Origin: Actinoallomurus sp963799975
GTDB lineage: Bacteria > Actinomycetota > Actinomycetes > Streptosporangiales > Streptosporangiaceae
Assembly (NCBI GenBank): GCA_963799975.1
Contig: CAWCZF010000006.1
Span: 2,666,001-2,730,000 of the forward strand
DNA length: 64,000 nucleotides
Direction of reading: 5' to 3'
Shown: one piece after another, positions 52,490 through 61,236 of the stretch
How the letters are laid out: every line of letters starts with the position of its first letter
Numbering within the stretch: position 1 is the first letter of the stretch
Program-made: the position numbers and the translations under genes
Notes under the pieces: generated by a model
The model's input: the letters and a program-made list of their open reading frames with translations, nothing else
What the model was told of the DNA's origin: nothing
Databases searched by the model: none

Positions 52490-52506
52490 GCTGACACTGT
52501 GTCAGC
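52490..52506. promoter_or_regulatory. 17-bp palindrome upstream of ald
   Basis: gctgacac-t-gtgtcagc is a perfect 8-bp dyad with a one-base centre, 90 bp before the ald start. Its one-base centre makes a hairpin terminator unlikely. An operator, for example for an Lrp/AsnC-type regulator, is possible. Confidence 0.5.
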
Positions 52507-52596
52507 ATTCTTTGAGATGGCAATACATACTGCTCATCGCGGTTCTGGCCCACGACGCCGCACGCTGGGAGTTGGAGCACAAACCGTGGAGGCATT

Positions 52597-53712
52597 GTGA
52601 AGATCGGCGTACCGCGCGAGATCAAGAACCATGAGTACCGAGTGGCGATGACCCCCGCCGGTGCGCACGAACTCGTGCGGCACGGCCACGAGGTGTTCGT
52701 CGAGCGCGGAGCGGGCGACGGCTCGTCCATCCCCGATGAGGACTACATCGGCGCCGGGGCCAAGATCCTCGAGACCGCCGACGACGTGTGGGCCACCGGC
52801 GAGCTGATCCTGAAGGTCAAGGAGCCGATCGAGCCGGAGTACGGCCGGATGCGCAAGGGCCAGACGCTCTTCACCTACCTCCACCTCGCCGCCTCGCGCG
52901 CCTGCACCCAGGCGCTGCTGGACTCCGGCGTCACCTCGATCGCGTACGAGACCGTGCAGTTGCCGAACCGGTCGCTGCCGCTGCTGGCCCCCATGTCGGA
53001 GGTCGCCGGCCGTCTCGCCCCGCAGGTCGGCGCGTACAACATGATGAAGTTCAACGGCGGGCGCGGCATGCTCCCCGGCGGCGTCCCGGGCGTGGCCCCG
53101 GCCAAGGTCGTGGTCATCGGCGGCGGCGTGTCCGGCCTGAACGCCGCGCAGATCGCGGTCGGCATGGGCGCGGACGTCTCGATCCTGGACGTCAGCATGG
53201 ACCGGCTCCGCCACATCGACTCGATCTACCAGGGCCGGATGAAGACCCTGATGTCCAGCGCGTACGCCGTCGAGCAGGCCGTGCTCGCGGCCGACCTGGT
53301 GATCGGCGCGGTGCTGATCCCCGGCGCGAAGGCGCCCAAGCTCGTCTCCAACGACCTCGTCTCGCGGATGCGGGCCGGCTCCGTGCTCGTCGACATCGCG
53401 ATCGACCAGGGCGGCTGCTTTGAGGACTCACGTCCCACCACGCACGACGACCCGACCTACACGGTGCACGGCTCGGTCTTCTACTGCGTCGCGAACATGC
53501 CCGGCTCGGTGCCGAACACCTCGACGTACGCGCTGACCAACGTCACGCTCCCGTACGCCATCGCGATCGCGGGCAAGGGCTGGCAGCGCGCCGTCACCGA
53601 CGACCGCGCGCTCGGGCTGGGCCTGAGCACCCACGAGGGGCGGCTGGTCAGCTTCCCGGTGGCCGAGGCGCACGGCCTGGACCACGTCGAGCTGGACGAC
53701 CTCCTCGTCTGA
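52597..53712 (+). CDS. ald: Alanine dehydrogenase
   Basis: The 371-residue enzyme starts MKIGVPREIKNHEYRVAMTPAGAHELVRHGHEV, the conserved pyruvate/substrate region, and has Lys in LILKVKEPIEPEY, His in FTYLHLAASRACTQALLDSG and NAD-binding VVVIGGGVSGLNAAQIAVGMGADVSILD. It interconverts alanine and pyruvate plus ammonia, linking nitrogen use and redox balance. The length and blocks are full. The start is GTG at 52597, and a 17-bp palindrome lies 90 bp upstream. Confidence 0.96.
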   Translation: MKIGVPREIKNHEYRVAMTPAGAHELVRHGHEVFVERGAGDGSSIPDEDYIGAGAKILETADDVWATGELILKVKEPIEPEYGRMRKGQTLFTYLHLAASRACTQALLDSGVTSIAYETVQLPNRSLPLLAPMSEVAGRLAPQVGAYNMMKFNGGRGMLPGGVPGVAPAKVVVIGGGVSGLNAAQIAVGMGADVSILDVSMDRLRHIDSIYQGRMKTLMSSAYAVEQAVLAADLVIGAVLIPGAKAPKLVSNDLVSRMRAGSVLVDIAIDQGGCFEDSRPTTHDDPTYTVHGSVFYCVANMPGSVPNTSTYALTNVTLPYAIAIAGKGWQRAVTDDRALGLGLSTHEGRLVSFPVAEAHGLDHVELDDLLV

Positions 53713-53724
53713 GTCCCGCTGACG

Positions 53725-53730
53725 TAATGT
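53725..53730 (+). promoter_or_regulatory. Candidate -10 box of a leaderless transcript
   Basis: TAATGT lies 7 nt before ATG 53738 and no Shine-Dalgarno sequence is present, as at several other starts in this window. Confidence 0.45.
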
Positions 53731-53737
53731 GCCGCCC

Positions 53738-54307
53738 ATGGGGCAACTGATCCTGGTGCGGCACGGCGAGACCGAATGGGCGCGGGACGGCCGCCACACC
53801 GGCCGTACGGACGTGCCGCTGACCGTGCGTGGCGAGGAGCAGGCGCGCGCGCTCGCACCGGTCCTCGCCGGGCACTCGATCGTCGCGGTCCTGGTCAGCC
53901 CGGCGCGGCGGGCCCGGCGCACCGCCGAGCTGGCCGGGCTCACCGGCCTGGAGACCGACGAGCGGCTGTGGGAGTGGGACTACGGCGCGTACGAGGGGCG
54001 CACGACGGCCGAGATCCGCCGGGAGCGTCCGGGCTGGTACCTCTGGCGTGACGGGGTGACCGGCGGCGAGACGGCCGCGCAGGTGGGGGCGCGCGTGGAC
54101 GGCGTGCTCGGCCGCGCACGGCCGCGGCTGGCCGACGGCGACGTCGTGCTCGTGGCGCACGGTCACGTCCTGCGCGTGCTGGCCGCGCGCTGGCTGGGCC
54201 TGCCGCCCGCCGACGGCCGCCTGTTCGCACTGGCCACGGGCACGGTCTCCACGCTCGGCAGCGAGCACGACGAGCCGGTGATCACCTCCTGGAATGTCCC
54301 GGCATAG
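53738..54307 (+). CDS. Histidine phosphatase superfamily protein
   Basis: The 189-residue protein carries the phosphoglycerate-mutase-like RHG motif LILVRHGETEW with nucleophile His and the second His in VVLVAHGHVLRVL, with Glu in LWEWDYGAYEG. It has the small SixA/PhoE-like size. Members act as general acid phosphatases or sugar-phosphate phosphatases; the substrate is unknown. The ATG at 53738 (MGQLIL) is preferred over GTG 53729. It follows ald in the same direction. Confidence 0.9.
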   Translation: MGQLILVRHGETEWARDGRHTGRTDVPLTVRGEEQARALAPVLAGHSIVAVLVSPARRARRTAELAGLTGLETDERLWEWDYGAYEGRTTAEIRRERPGWYLWRDGVTGGETAAQVGARVDGVLGRARPRLADGDVVLVAHGHVLRVLAARWLGLPPADGRLFALATGTVSTLGSEHDEPVITSWNVPA

Positions 54308-54353
54308 CGCACCGCCCTGTGGCGACGGCCGCGATGAGCGGCGGCGCGCGGGG

Positions 54354-55193
54354 TCAGGACGCGGCGGCCAGCCCGGCGCCCGCGTCACGTGACAGCGCGC
54401 GTGCGCGGCGCGCGTCCGGGGAGTAACGCCACGACTCGGGGATCACCCGCGTGCCGCCGTGGAGCGCCCTGAGCCAGGCCGTGGCCCACAGGTCCTCCAG
54501 CGGCGTCGCCGGCAGGCCGTACATACGGCGGGCCCAGCGCGGCAGTGTGGCGACGACGAGCGTGGCGATGCCCGGCGCGGCCAGCTTGAGCGGCAGGAAC
54601 TGACGGGGCACGGCCGGGTTGAACAGCCGCCACAGCCCCTCCTTGGCCTCCTGGCACGCGTAGATGGTCGGGCGCATCGCGGCGTAGTAGTCGCGCATCT
54701 CGGCGACCGAGGCGGGGATGGCGGCCGGGTCGAGGCCGACGACCTCACCGGCACGCCGCTGCTCGTCGACGAACGCGTCGGCCTCGGCGCGGCTCAGCCG
54801 CACCCCGGCCCGCAGCGCGACGTCGAGGTAGGAGTCGACCTCGCCCATGTGCACCCAGAGGAGGTTCTCCGGCTCGTCCACCGCGAAGACCTCGCCGGTG
54901 TCGAGGTTGAGGCCGGACAGCCGCGAGTGCAGGTTGCGGACCCGGCGGCCGACCCGCTCGACCTCATCGAGCGTGCCGTACGTGCGGACGCGGACGAACT
55001 CGACCGTACGGCCGAGCCGGGCCCAGGCCGTACGTGGGTCCATCAACTCGGAGTTCTGCGCGGTGCCCCACATGGACGGCGGGTGCAGGGCCTGCAAGAT
55101 GAGGGCGCGGAAGCCGCCGACCAACTGCACCGGCTCGGCCATGACCCGCCACGTCACCGAACCGGGGCCGAACAAACCGTAGTCCTCGCTCAC
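54354..55193 (-). CDS. Oxygenase MpaB-family (DUF2236) protein
   Basis: The 279-residue protein has the DUF2236 pattern: GPGSVTWRVMAEPVQLVGGFRALILQALHPPSMWGTAQNSEL, VRTYGTLDEVERVGRRVRNLHSRLSG, LLWVHMGEVDSYLDVALR and FNPAVPRQFLPLKLAAPGIATLVVATLPRWARRMYGLP. The HP and H motifs resemble the heme-ligand histidine regions of latex-clearing protein and MpaB. An oxygenase role is likely, but the substrate is unknown. It stands alone. Confidence 0.85.
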   Translation of the reverse strand: MSEDYGLFGPGSVTWRVMAEPVQLVGGFRALILQALHPPSMWGTAQNSELMDPRTAWARLGRTVEFVRVRTYGTLDEVERVGRRVRNLHSRLSGLNLDTGEVFAVDEPENLLWVHMGEVDSYLDVALRAGVRLSRAEADAFVDEQRRAGEVVGLDPAAIPASVAEMRDYYAAMRPTIYACQEAKEGLWRLFNPAVPRQFLPLKLAAPGIATLVVATLPRWARRMYGLPATPLEDLWATAWLRALHGGTRVIPESWRYSPDARRARALSRDAGAGLAAAS

Positions 55194-55323
55194 CGCTCCA
55201 CCGTCCTCCGCGGGCGACCCCGGCTTCCGGTCACGGAAGAAATACCGATTAGTCCTTACTAATTACCCGAAAGTGCCACTGACCACACGTGCCGACCACA
55301 CCGCCGAAAGGACGCGCGACGCG

Positions 55324-55647
55324 TCATTCGGTGGTCTGCTCGCGCACCCAGGACAGGTATTCGGCACTCCCGGCCACGACCGGAGTCGCGATGATCTCGG
55401 GTGTGTCGTAGGAGTGCTGCTCGGTGATCTGGGCGGCGAGCTCCTCGAAGCAGTCGGCGGTGGTCTTGAACAGCACCATCCACTCCTCGGCCGCCTCGAT
55501 CTCCCCCTCCCACCAGTAGGTGCTGGCGATCGGGCCGACCAGCTGGGCGCATGCCGCGAGCCGCCCGGTGACCGCCGACCTGGCGAGCTCGGCGGCCTCC
55601 TTGCGCGAATCAGTGGTGGTCGTCACCTGGACGTACCCCTCGGCCAT
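55324..55647 (-). CDS. cutA: Divalent-cation tolerance protein CutA
   Basis: The 107-residue protein has the CutA1 fold markers: VTTTTDSRKEAAELARSAVTGRLAACAQ, STYWWEGEIEAAEEWMVLFKTT and EQHSYDTPEIIATPV. It is a small trimeric protein related to metal tolerance. It lies 96 bp upstream (on the minus strand, after) the gamma-glutamyltransferase gene; the two probably have separate promoters. Confidence 0.94.
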   Translation of the reverse strand: MAEGYVQVTTTTDSRKEAAELARSAVTGRLAACAQLVGPIASTYWWEGEIEAAEEWMVLFKTTADCFEELAAQITEQHSYDTPEIIATPVVAGSAEYLSWVREQTTE

Positions 55648-55743
55648 CAGCGGCTCCTTCCACGCCGATCGTAGCCCCGCGTTCGCCCCCGGCCCCGTAG
55701 TGATCGCACCATCGATTTCGTTACGATCACCTCACCCGGGTGC

Positions 55744-57555
55744 TCAGCGGGCGGGCACCGCGACCAGCGCGCTCCCGCCGTGGCGCCGGGTCTTCTCCGC
55801 GACCGCCTCGACCTTGCCCCCGCCGAGGAACTCCAGCCCGGTGGCCGAGCCGATCACGCCCGCGGGCGGACCGGGGAACAGCACGAAGTCCTGCCCCTTG
55901 GCCTTGAGCGCCGCACCGTACCGGTCGATGAACGCCTGCTCCGCGGCGGTCTGGGCGGTGTTGCGCTGGGTGGCGCGCGGCGCGTCGATCGCCTCCGGAA
56001 GCGACATGCCGAGGTCGATGCGGTTCATCAGGATCTGCAGCACGGTGGTGATGATCGTCGAGCCGCCCGGCGAGCCGACGGCGAGCAGCGGGCGGCCGTT
56101 GCGCAACACGATCGTCGGCGCCATGCTGCTGCGCGGCCGCTTGCCGGCGGCGGGCAGGTTCGGGTCGGCGAAGCCGGGGGGCGTCGAGGAGACGAAGTTG
56201 AAGTCGGTCATCTCGTTGTTCAGCAGGAACCCGCGGTGCGGCACGGTGAGCGCGCTTCCGCCGAACTGCTCGATCGTCAACGTGTAGGAGACGACGTCGC
56301 CCCACCGGTCGGTGACGACGAGGTGCGTGGTCTGCGGACCCTCGTACGGCAGCGGCTGGCCGGCGCCGGAGGCGGTGGTGCAGCCGCCGCCGCTCAGCGC
56401 GCCCGGCGGCACGGGCGGGGTGAGCGCGTGGTCCGGGCTGATCAGGCAGGCGCGCGAGCCGGCGAACCGGTCCGACAGCAGCGTGCTCAGCGGCACGTTC
56501 ACGTACGCCGGGTCGCCGACGTACGCGCCGCGGTCGGCGTAGGCGAGCTTGGACGCCTCGAGGTAGACGTGCGCGGCCTGGACCGGGTCCGTGAGCGTGA
56601 ACCGCTTCATGATGTTCAGCGCCTCGCCGTCGGTCGAGCCGCCGGAACTGGAGGGCGCCATGCCGTACACGTCGAGTCCGCGGTAGTTCACGTGCGTCGG
56701 ATCGCGCGGAACGACCTTGTAGTGCGCCAGGTCGGAGGTCTGCACGACGCCGGGCCGTACGACGCGCGTGGCGTTCGGGTCCACCGGCGGGTGCTGTGAG
56801 GTCTGGGCGATCTCCCGGCCGAGTTCGCCGCCGTAGAACCAGCCGATGCCCTTGCGCGCGATCTGCCGGTAGGTGTCGGCGAGGTCGGGGTTGCGGAACG
56901 TCGAGCCGACGGCGGGCGGCTGCCCGCCGGGCAGGAACAGCTCGCGCGTCGGCACGATGTCCTTGAACCGGTCGGCGTTGACCTGGGTCTGGTCGTAGAA
57001 CTCCTGGTCGACCGTGAAGCCGTGCCGTGCCACGTCGATCGCCGGCTGCAGCAGGTCGCCCAGCCGGCGCGAGCCGAACCGGCGCAGCGCGGCGTCCCAG
57101 GTGGCGAGCGTGCCGGGCGTGCCCACGGACAGGCCGCTGGTCACGGCGTCGGCGAAGGACAGCGGCTTGCCGGTCGCGGGATCGATGAAGATGTCCTGGG
57201 TCATCTTCGCCGGGCCGGTCTCGCGGCCGTCGAAGGTGGAGACGCGGTGCGTGCGCGCGTCGTAGTAGGTGAAGTAGCCGCCTCCGCCGATCGCCGAGAC
57301 GAACGGCTCGGTGACGCCGAGAGTGGCGGCGGTGGCCACGGCCGCGTCGACGGCGTTTCCCCCGTGCCGCAGGACCTCGATCCCGGCCTTGCTCGCGTCC
57401 AGGTCGACACTGGAGACCGCGCCGCCGTACCCGACCGCGACCGCCTGTTTGCGATCAGCGGGCGGGTGTGCGGGCGTCTGGCGTGCCTGGGCCGGCACGA
57501 CCAGGGTCGCCAACGCGGCGGCGGTGAGTCCGATGACCGCGGTGCTTCGGCGCAT
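55744..57555 (-). CDS. ggt: Gamma-glutamyltransferase, secreted
   Basis: The 603-residue precursor has an N-terminal signal peptide (RRSTAVIGLTAAALATLVVPAQA). It shows GGAVSSVDLDASKAGIEVLRHGGNAVDAAVATAATLGVTEPFVSAIGGGGYF, the glutamate site, and the autoprocessing segment QTTHLVVTD where the threonine becomes the small-subunit N-terminus and nucleophile. SMAPTIVL and GSPGGSTIITT follow. It hydrolyses glutathione and gamma-glutamyl amides outside the cell. ATG 57555 with AGGAG 5 nt upstream is the start; longer frames are not supported. Confidence 0.94.
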   Translation of the reverse strand: MRRSTAVIGLTAAALATLVVPAQARQTPAHPPADRKQAVAVGYGGAVSSVDLDASKAGIEVLRHGGNAVDAAVATAATLGVTEPFVSAIGGGGYFTYYDARTHRVSTFDGRETGPAKMTQDIFIDPATGKPLSFADAVTSGLSVGTPGTLATWDAALRRFGSRRLGDLLQPAIDVARHGFTVDQEFYDQTQVNADRFKDIVPTRELFLPGGQPPAVGSTFRNPDLADTYRQIARKGIGWFYGGELGREIAQTSQHPPVDPNATRVVRPGVVQTSDLAHYKVVPRDPTHVNYRGLDVYGMAPSSSGGSTDGEALNIMKRFTLTDPVQAAHVYLEASKLAYADRGAYVGDPAYVNVPLSTLLSDRFAGSRACLISPDHALTPPVPPGALSGGGCTTASGAGQPLPYEGPQTTHLVVTDRWGDVVSYTLTIEQFGGSALTVPHRGFLLNNEMTDFNFVSSTPPGFADPNLPAAGKRPRSSMAPTIVLRNGRPLLAVGSPGGSTIITTVLQILMNRIDLGMSLPEAIDAPRATQRNTAQTAAEQAFIDRYGAALKAKGQDFVLFPGPPAGVIGSATGLEFLGGGKVEAVAEKTRRHGGSALVAVPAR

Positions 57556-57772
57556 TGCATCTCCTGACCCAGGGGAACGCGTCCCCCAACTTTGCCACCA
57601 CAAGCCGTGAAGATCCACAAGTCTGACCGGCTTCCCTCACTCTTCATTTCCAAACGGGATAAACCGGGAGTTGTCCTTGTGACTAACGAGAAATTCGGAA
57701 ATTCTGTATACCGACCAGCGTGCGGGGGCGCAGAGGGACCAATACACCAAATCACGTGGGGTAGCACGAGCG

Positions 57773-59338
57773 TTGAGCACCGATGCGCCGTTTCGCAACA
57801 ATCTCCTCCGCCGCCTGCCGATCGAGGAGACGGTCGGCCCGCGCCAGGGCGGCCGGCACCGTCTGTCACTGGTGTACCGAACCCGTGACCTGGTCGTGCT
57901 CGGTCTCGGGGTCATGGTCGGTTCCGGGATCTTCAGCATCGCGGGGCAGGAGGCCGCGACGACGGCCGGGCCCGCGGTCGTGCTCTCGTTCGTCATCGCG
58001 GGCGCCGCCTGCCTGCTGTCCGCCCTGTCCTACGCCGAGCTGTCCTCGACCATCCCCGTGGCGGGCAGCGCGTACTCCTTCACCTACGTGGCGTTCGGCG
58101 AGATCTGGGCCTGGGTGATCGGCTGGGCCGTCATCCTGGAGCTGCAACTCGCCGCGGCCGTCGTGAGCCGTGCCTGGTCGCTGTACGCCACGCAGCTCGT
58201 CGACGACGTCGGCACGCTCGCCGGCGCCGCCTGGGTCAGGGTGCCGACGGCCCTGTCCGGCGTCGCCGGCCGCCCGACCGGCCTGGACCTGTTAGCCCCG
58301 GCCCTGTTACTCGCGCTCGCGGTGATCGTGGCGATCGGGGCGCGGCTCAGCCTCTACACGCTCTGGTTCATGGTGCTCACCAAGGTCATCGTCATCGGGT
58401 TCGTGATCGGCGGCGGCCTGATGTTCTTCCACTCCTCCAATCTGCGGCCGTTCGTCCCCCCGCCGCGCCCCGCTCCCCCGGGCGATGGCCGCACCGTCCT
58501 GGACGTGCTGATGGGCGGCAGCCCGCACGCGTTCGGCGTCGTCGGCATCTTCACCGCCACCTCGGCCATCGCGTTCGCCTACATCGGCTTCGACCTGATC
58601 GCCACGGCGGCCGAGGAGACGCGAGACGCACCGCGCCGCGTCCCCCGCGGGATGATCGTCAGCCTGCTCATCACCATCACGCTCTACATCGGCGTCGCGG
58701 TCGCGATGGTCGGCATGGTCCCGTACCAGACGCTGAACCCGGCGACGCCGCTGACCACGGCCTTCCACGACGTCGGCTCGGAGGCGATGGGCGTCGTGAT
58801 CGACGTCGGCGCGGTGATCGGGCTGGCCACGGTGGTGCTCGTCGTGATGATCTCCCAGACCCGCGTGCTGTTCGCGATGGCGCGCGACGGGCTCCTGCCC
58901 GCGCCGCTGGCCGCGGTCAGCGGCCGGTACAAGGTGCCGACGCGCGCCGCGGTGCTCGTCGGCGGCACCGGGATCGCGCTGTCCCAGGTCGACGTGTGGA
59001 CGTTCGGCAAGGTCGGCGTCCTCGCGCTCCAGCAGATGATCGTGATCGGCACGCTGTTCGCGTTCATGTTCGTTTCGGCCGGCGTGATGGCGCTGCGGCG
59101 CACCCGCCCGGACCTGCCGCGCGGCTTCCGCGTCCCGGCCGTCCCGCTGACGCCGTTGCTGGCGATCGGCGCGACCGGCTGGCTCATGCTCAACCTGCAC
59201 CTGCGCACGTGGGTGTACTTCGGCGTGTGGATGGCCTTCGGGCTGGCCGCCTACCTGATGTACGGGCGGCGGCACAGCCGGCTGCGGCAGGCGCTGGGCG
59301 GGCCGACCGCGCACCAGGGCGGCCGCCACCGGCGCTGA
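57773..59338 (+). CDS. Amino-acid permease, APC superfamily (cationic amino-acid transporter type)
   Basis: The 521-residue protein has about 12-14 membrane segments. It shows LVVLGLGVMVGSGIFSIAGQEAATTAGPAVVLSFVIAGAACLLSALSYAELSS, the start of helix 1 with GSGIF, then IGFDLIATAAEETRDAPRRVPRG and VMISQTRVLFAMARDGLLP, which are CAT-type markers. It imports amino acids with protons. The listed start is TTG 57773, which leaves 217 bp to the divergent ggt gene; no clear Shine-Dalgarno is present, so the start is uncertain. Confidence 0.88.
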   Translation: MSTDAPFRNNLLRRLPIEETVGPRQGGRHRLSLVYRTRDLVVLGLGVMVGSGIFSIAGQEAATTAGPAVVLSFVIAGAACLLSALSYAELSSTIPVAGSAYSFTYVAFGEIWAWVIGWAVILELQLAAAVVSRAWSLYATQLVDDVGTLAGAAWVRVPTALSGVAGRPTGLDLLAPALLLALAVIVAIGARLSLYTLWFMVLTKVIVIGFVIGGGLMFFHSSNLRPFVPPPRPAPPGDGRTVLDVLMGGSPHAFGVVGIFTATSAIAFAYIGFDLIATAAEETRDAPRRVPRGMIVSLLITITLYIGVAVAMVGMVPYQTLNPATPLTTAFHDVGSEAMGVVIDVGAVIGLATVVLVVMISQTRVLFAMARDGLLPAPLAAVSGRYKVPTRAAVLVGGTGIALSQVDVWTFGKVGVLALQQMIVIGTLFAFMFVSAGVMALRRTRPDLPRGFRVPAVPLTPLLAIGATGWLMLNLHLRTWVYFGVWMAFGLAAYLMYGRRHSRLRQALGGPTAHQGGRHRR

Positions 59339-59390
59339 GCGCCCGGGCTCGAAGAGGACTCGACATCGGTCCTCGCATGGCATATGTTCT

Positions 59391-59419
59391 TCTCACATAG
59401 AGACTATCTCAACTTGAGA
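59391..59419 (+). promoter_or_regulatory. Tandem operator before the Nudix regulator gene
   Basis: tctcacatagaga (59391-59403) and tctcaacttgaga (59407-59419) share the pattern TCTCA-N4-GAGA and are 16 bp apart. The second is a perfect palindrome touching the Shine-Dalgarno GAGAAGGA before ATG 59428. Autoregulation by the Nudix-HTH protein is the simplest reading. Confidence 0.6.
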
Positions 59420-59427
59420 AGGACTAG

Positions 59428-60236
59428 ATGGGCGACGAGGAGTTCCTGGCGGCGTACGACCCGCGGGCCTATGACCCGGTCGCGGTCGCCATCGACGTGG
59501 TGGCGCTGACCATCCGCGACGGAGCGCTGCACGTGCTGCTCGTACGGCGCGGCGCGCCCCCGCAGGAGGGGATGTGGGCGCTGCCCGGCGGGTTCGTCAA
59601 GAACCGCCGCGACGAGAGCGGCCCGCACGCCGAGGACCTCGGCGAGGCGGCGGCACGCGAACTGGCCGAGGAGACGGGCGTGCGCGCCGACGCGCTGGAC
59701 CGGGTCCACCTGGAGCAACTCGCGGCGTACGGCACCCCCGGCCGCGACCCGCGGATGCGCGTCGTCTCGATCGCCTACCTCGCCTTCGCACCCGAGATGC
59801 CCGAGCCGAGGGCAGGCAGCGACGCCGCCGACGCGGCCTGGACGCCGGTGGACGCGCTCGGCCTGACCGGCGAGGGGTCACAGCGCCCGGCACGACCCGC
59901 CGGCTGGCCTTCGACCACGCGGTCATCCTCACCGACGGGCTCGAACGGGCACGCTCGAAGCTGGAGTACACCGCGCTCGCGACCACGTTCTGCGCGCCCG
60001 AGTTCACCGTCCCGGAGCTGCGTGCCGTCTACGAGGCGGTCTGGGGCGAGGAGCTGCACGCCGGCAACTTCCACCGCAAGGTCCTGTCCGTGCCGGGGTT
60101 CGTGGACGGCACCGGCACGACGTCCGAGCGCGGCGGCCGCCGCGGCGGCCCGCGCGCACGCCTCTACCGGGCCGGCGACGCGCGGCTGCTGCACCCCGCG
60201 CTGCTCCGGCCCTCGCGTGAGGAGGAGATCCGATGA
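59428..60236 (+). pseudogene. NrtR-like Nudix-winged-helix regulator with one frameshift
   Basis: From ATG 59428 (GAGAAGGA upstream) a Nudix domain reads intact: VVALTIRDGALHVLLVRRG, LPGGFV, then EAAARELAEETGV, with an insertion between the GG and the REL part. At about 59850-59900 the protein leaves this frame. The next frame (+1 base later) resumes at RRLAFDHAVILTDGLERARSKLEYTALATTFC and the winged-helix block FTVPELRAVYEAVWGEELHAGNFHRKVL, ending at 60236. Both halves together are one NrtR-type repressor that would respond to an ADP-ribose-like ligand. One missing or extra base is enough; it may be a sequence error or recent inactivation. The J-domain gene overlaps by four bases. Confidence 0.82.
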
Positions 60237-61201
60237 CCCGCGCCGACGCCGTGCGCCTCATCGAGGGCGCGCGCGTCCCCGCCGACCTGTTCGGCGGCGA
60301 GGGCGTGCGCGCGTACCGGCGGCTGGCCCGGCTCGTCCACCCGGACGCCGGCGGCTCGCGTGACGCCTTCGACCGGCTGACCGCGCTGTGGCGCGCGTAC
60401 GGGCCGGTGACGATCAGGACGCGCCGCGGGACGTACGCGCTGGGCCCGGTGCCGGTCCGCGGCGACCTGGCCAACCTGTACGACGCGGGCGAGACGATGA
60501 TCAAGATCCCGCGCGACCCGGGCCTCAGCGACCTGCTCGAACGCGAGGCCGTGGCGCTGCGGCAACTGCCCAAGGACGGCGACGGGCGGTTCCTGCCGTA
60601 CGTCCCGCGCCTGGTGGAGAGCTTCCGGCACCGCGACGAGGCGACGGGCGCCGAGCGCCGGGCCAACGCGATCGCCCGGCTCGACGGCTTCCGCACGCTC
60701 GCCGAGGTACGCGCCGCACACCCCGGCGGCGTGGATCCGCGCGACGTCGCGTGGATGTGGCGGCGGCTCCTGGTCGGGCTCGGGTTCGCGCACCGCGCGG
60801 GCGTGCTGCACGGCGCGGTGCTGCCCGAGCACGTGGTCATCCATCCCGGCGAGCACGGGCTCGTGCTGGTCGACTGGTGCTACTCGGTGCCCGGCTGCCA
60901 CCCCGACCGCAGCGGCCGGGTGCCGGCGATGGTCACGCGCCGCGCCTCCTGGTATCCGCCCGAGGTGGCCGCGCGCGAGCGTGCCGGCCCGGGCACCGAC
61001 GTCTACCTGGCCACCCGGTGCATGACCTACCTCATGGGCGACCTGGCGCCACGTCCCCTGCGGGCGTTCGCGCGCGGCTGCCTGCTCACCGCGGAGCGCC
61101 GGCGGCCGCAGGACGCCTGGCGGCTGCTCGCCGAGCTGGATGACCTCCTCGGCCGCCTGTACGGCCCGCGCCGGTTCCGGCCGTTCCAGCTGCCCGCCTG
61201 A
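60233..61201 (+). CDS. J-domain-like protein fused to a kinase-fold domain
   Basis: The 322-residue protein starts with a short J-domain-like region: helix, then YRRLARLVHPDAGGSRDAFDRLTALW with the HPD motif at about residues 37-39. A protein-kinase-like fold follows: Lys in MIKIPRDP, a catalytic-loop counterpart HRAGVLHGAVLPEHVVIHP where the HRD aspartate is alanine, and LVDWCYS in place of DFG. It therefore looks like a pseudokinase. ATG 60233 overlaps the Nudix stop (ATGA). It probably recruits Hsp70 or a partner protein in this operon. The function is not known to me. Confidence 0.75.
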   Translation: MTRADAVRLIEGARVPADLFGGEGVRAYRRLARLVHPDAGGSRDAFDRLTALWRAYGPVTIRTRRGTYALGPVPVRGDLANLYDAGETMIKIPRDPGLSDLLEREAVALRQLPKDGDGRFLPYVPRLVESFRHRDEATGAERRANAIARLDGFRTLAEVRAAHPGGVDPRDVAWMWRRLLVGLGFAHRAGVLHGAVLPEHVVIHPGEHGLVLVDWCYSVPGCHPDRSGRVPAMVTRRASWYPPEVAARERAGPGTDVYLATRCMTYLMGDLAPRPLRAFARGCLLTAERRRPQDAWRLLAELDDLLGRLYGPRRFRPFQLPA

Positions 61202-61236
61202 CCCGCACGTACGCCCACGTAAGGAAAGGAATCACC

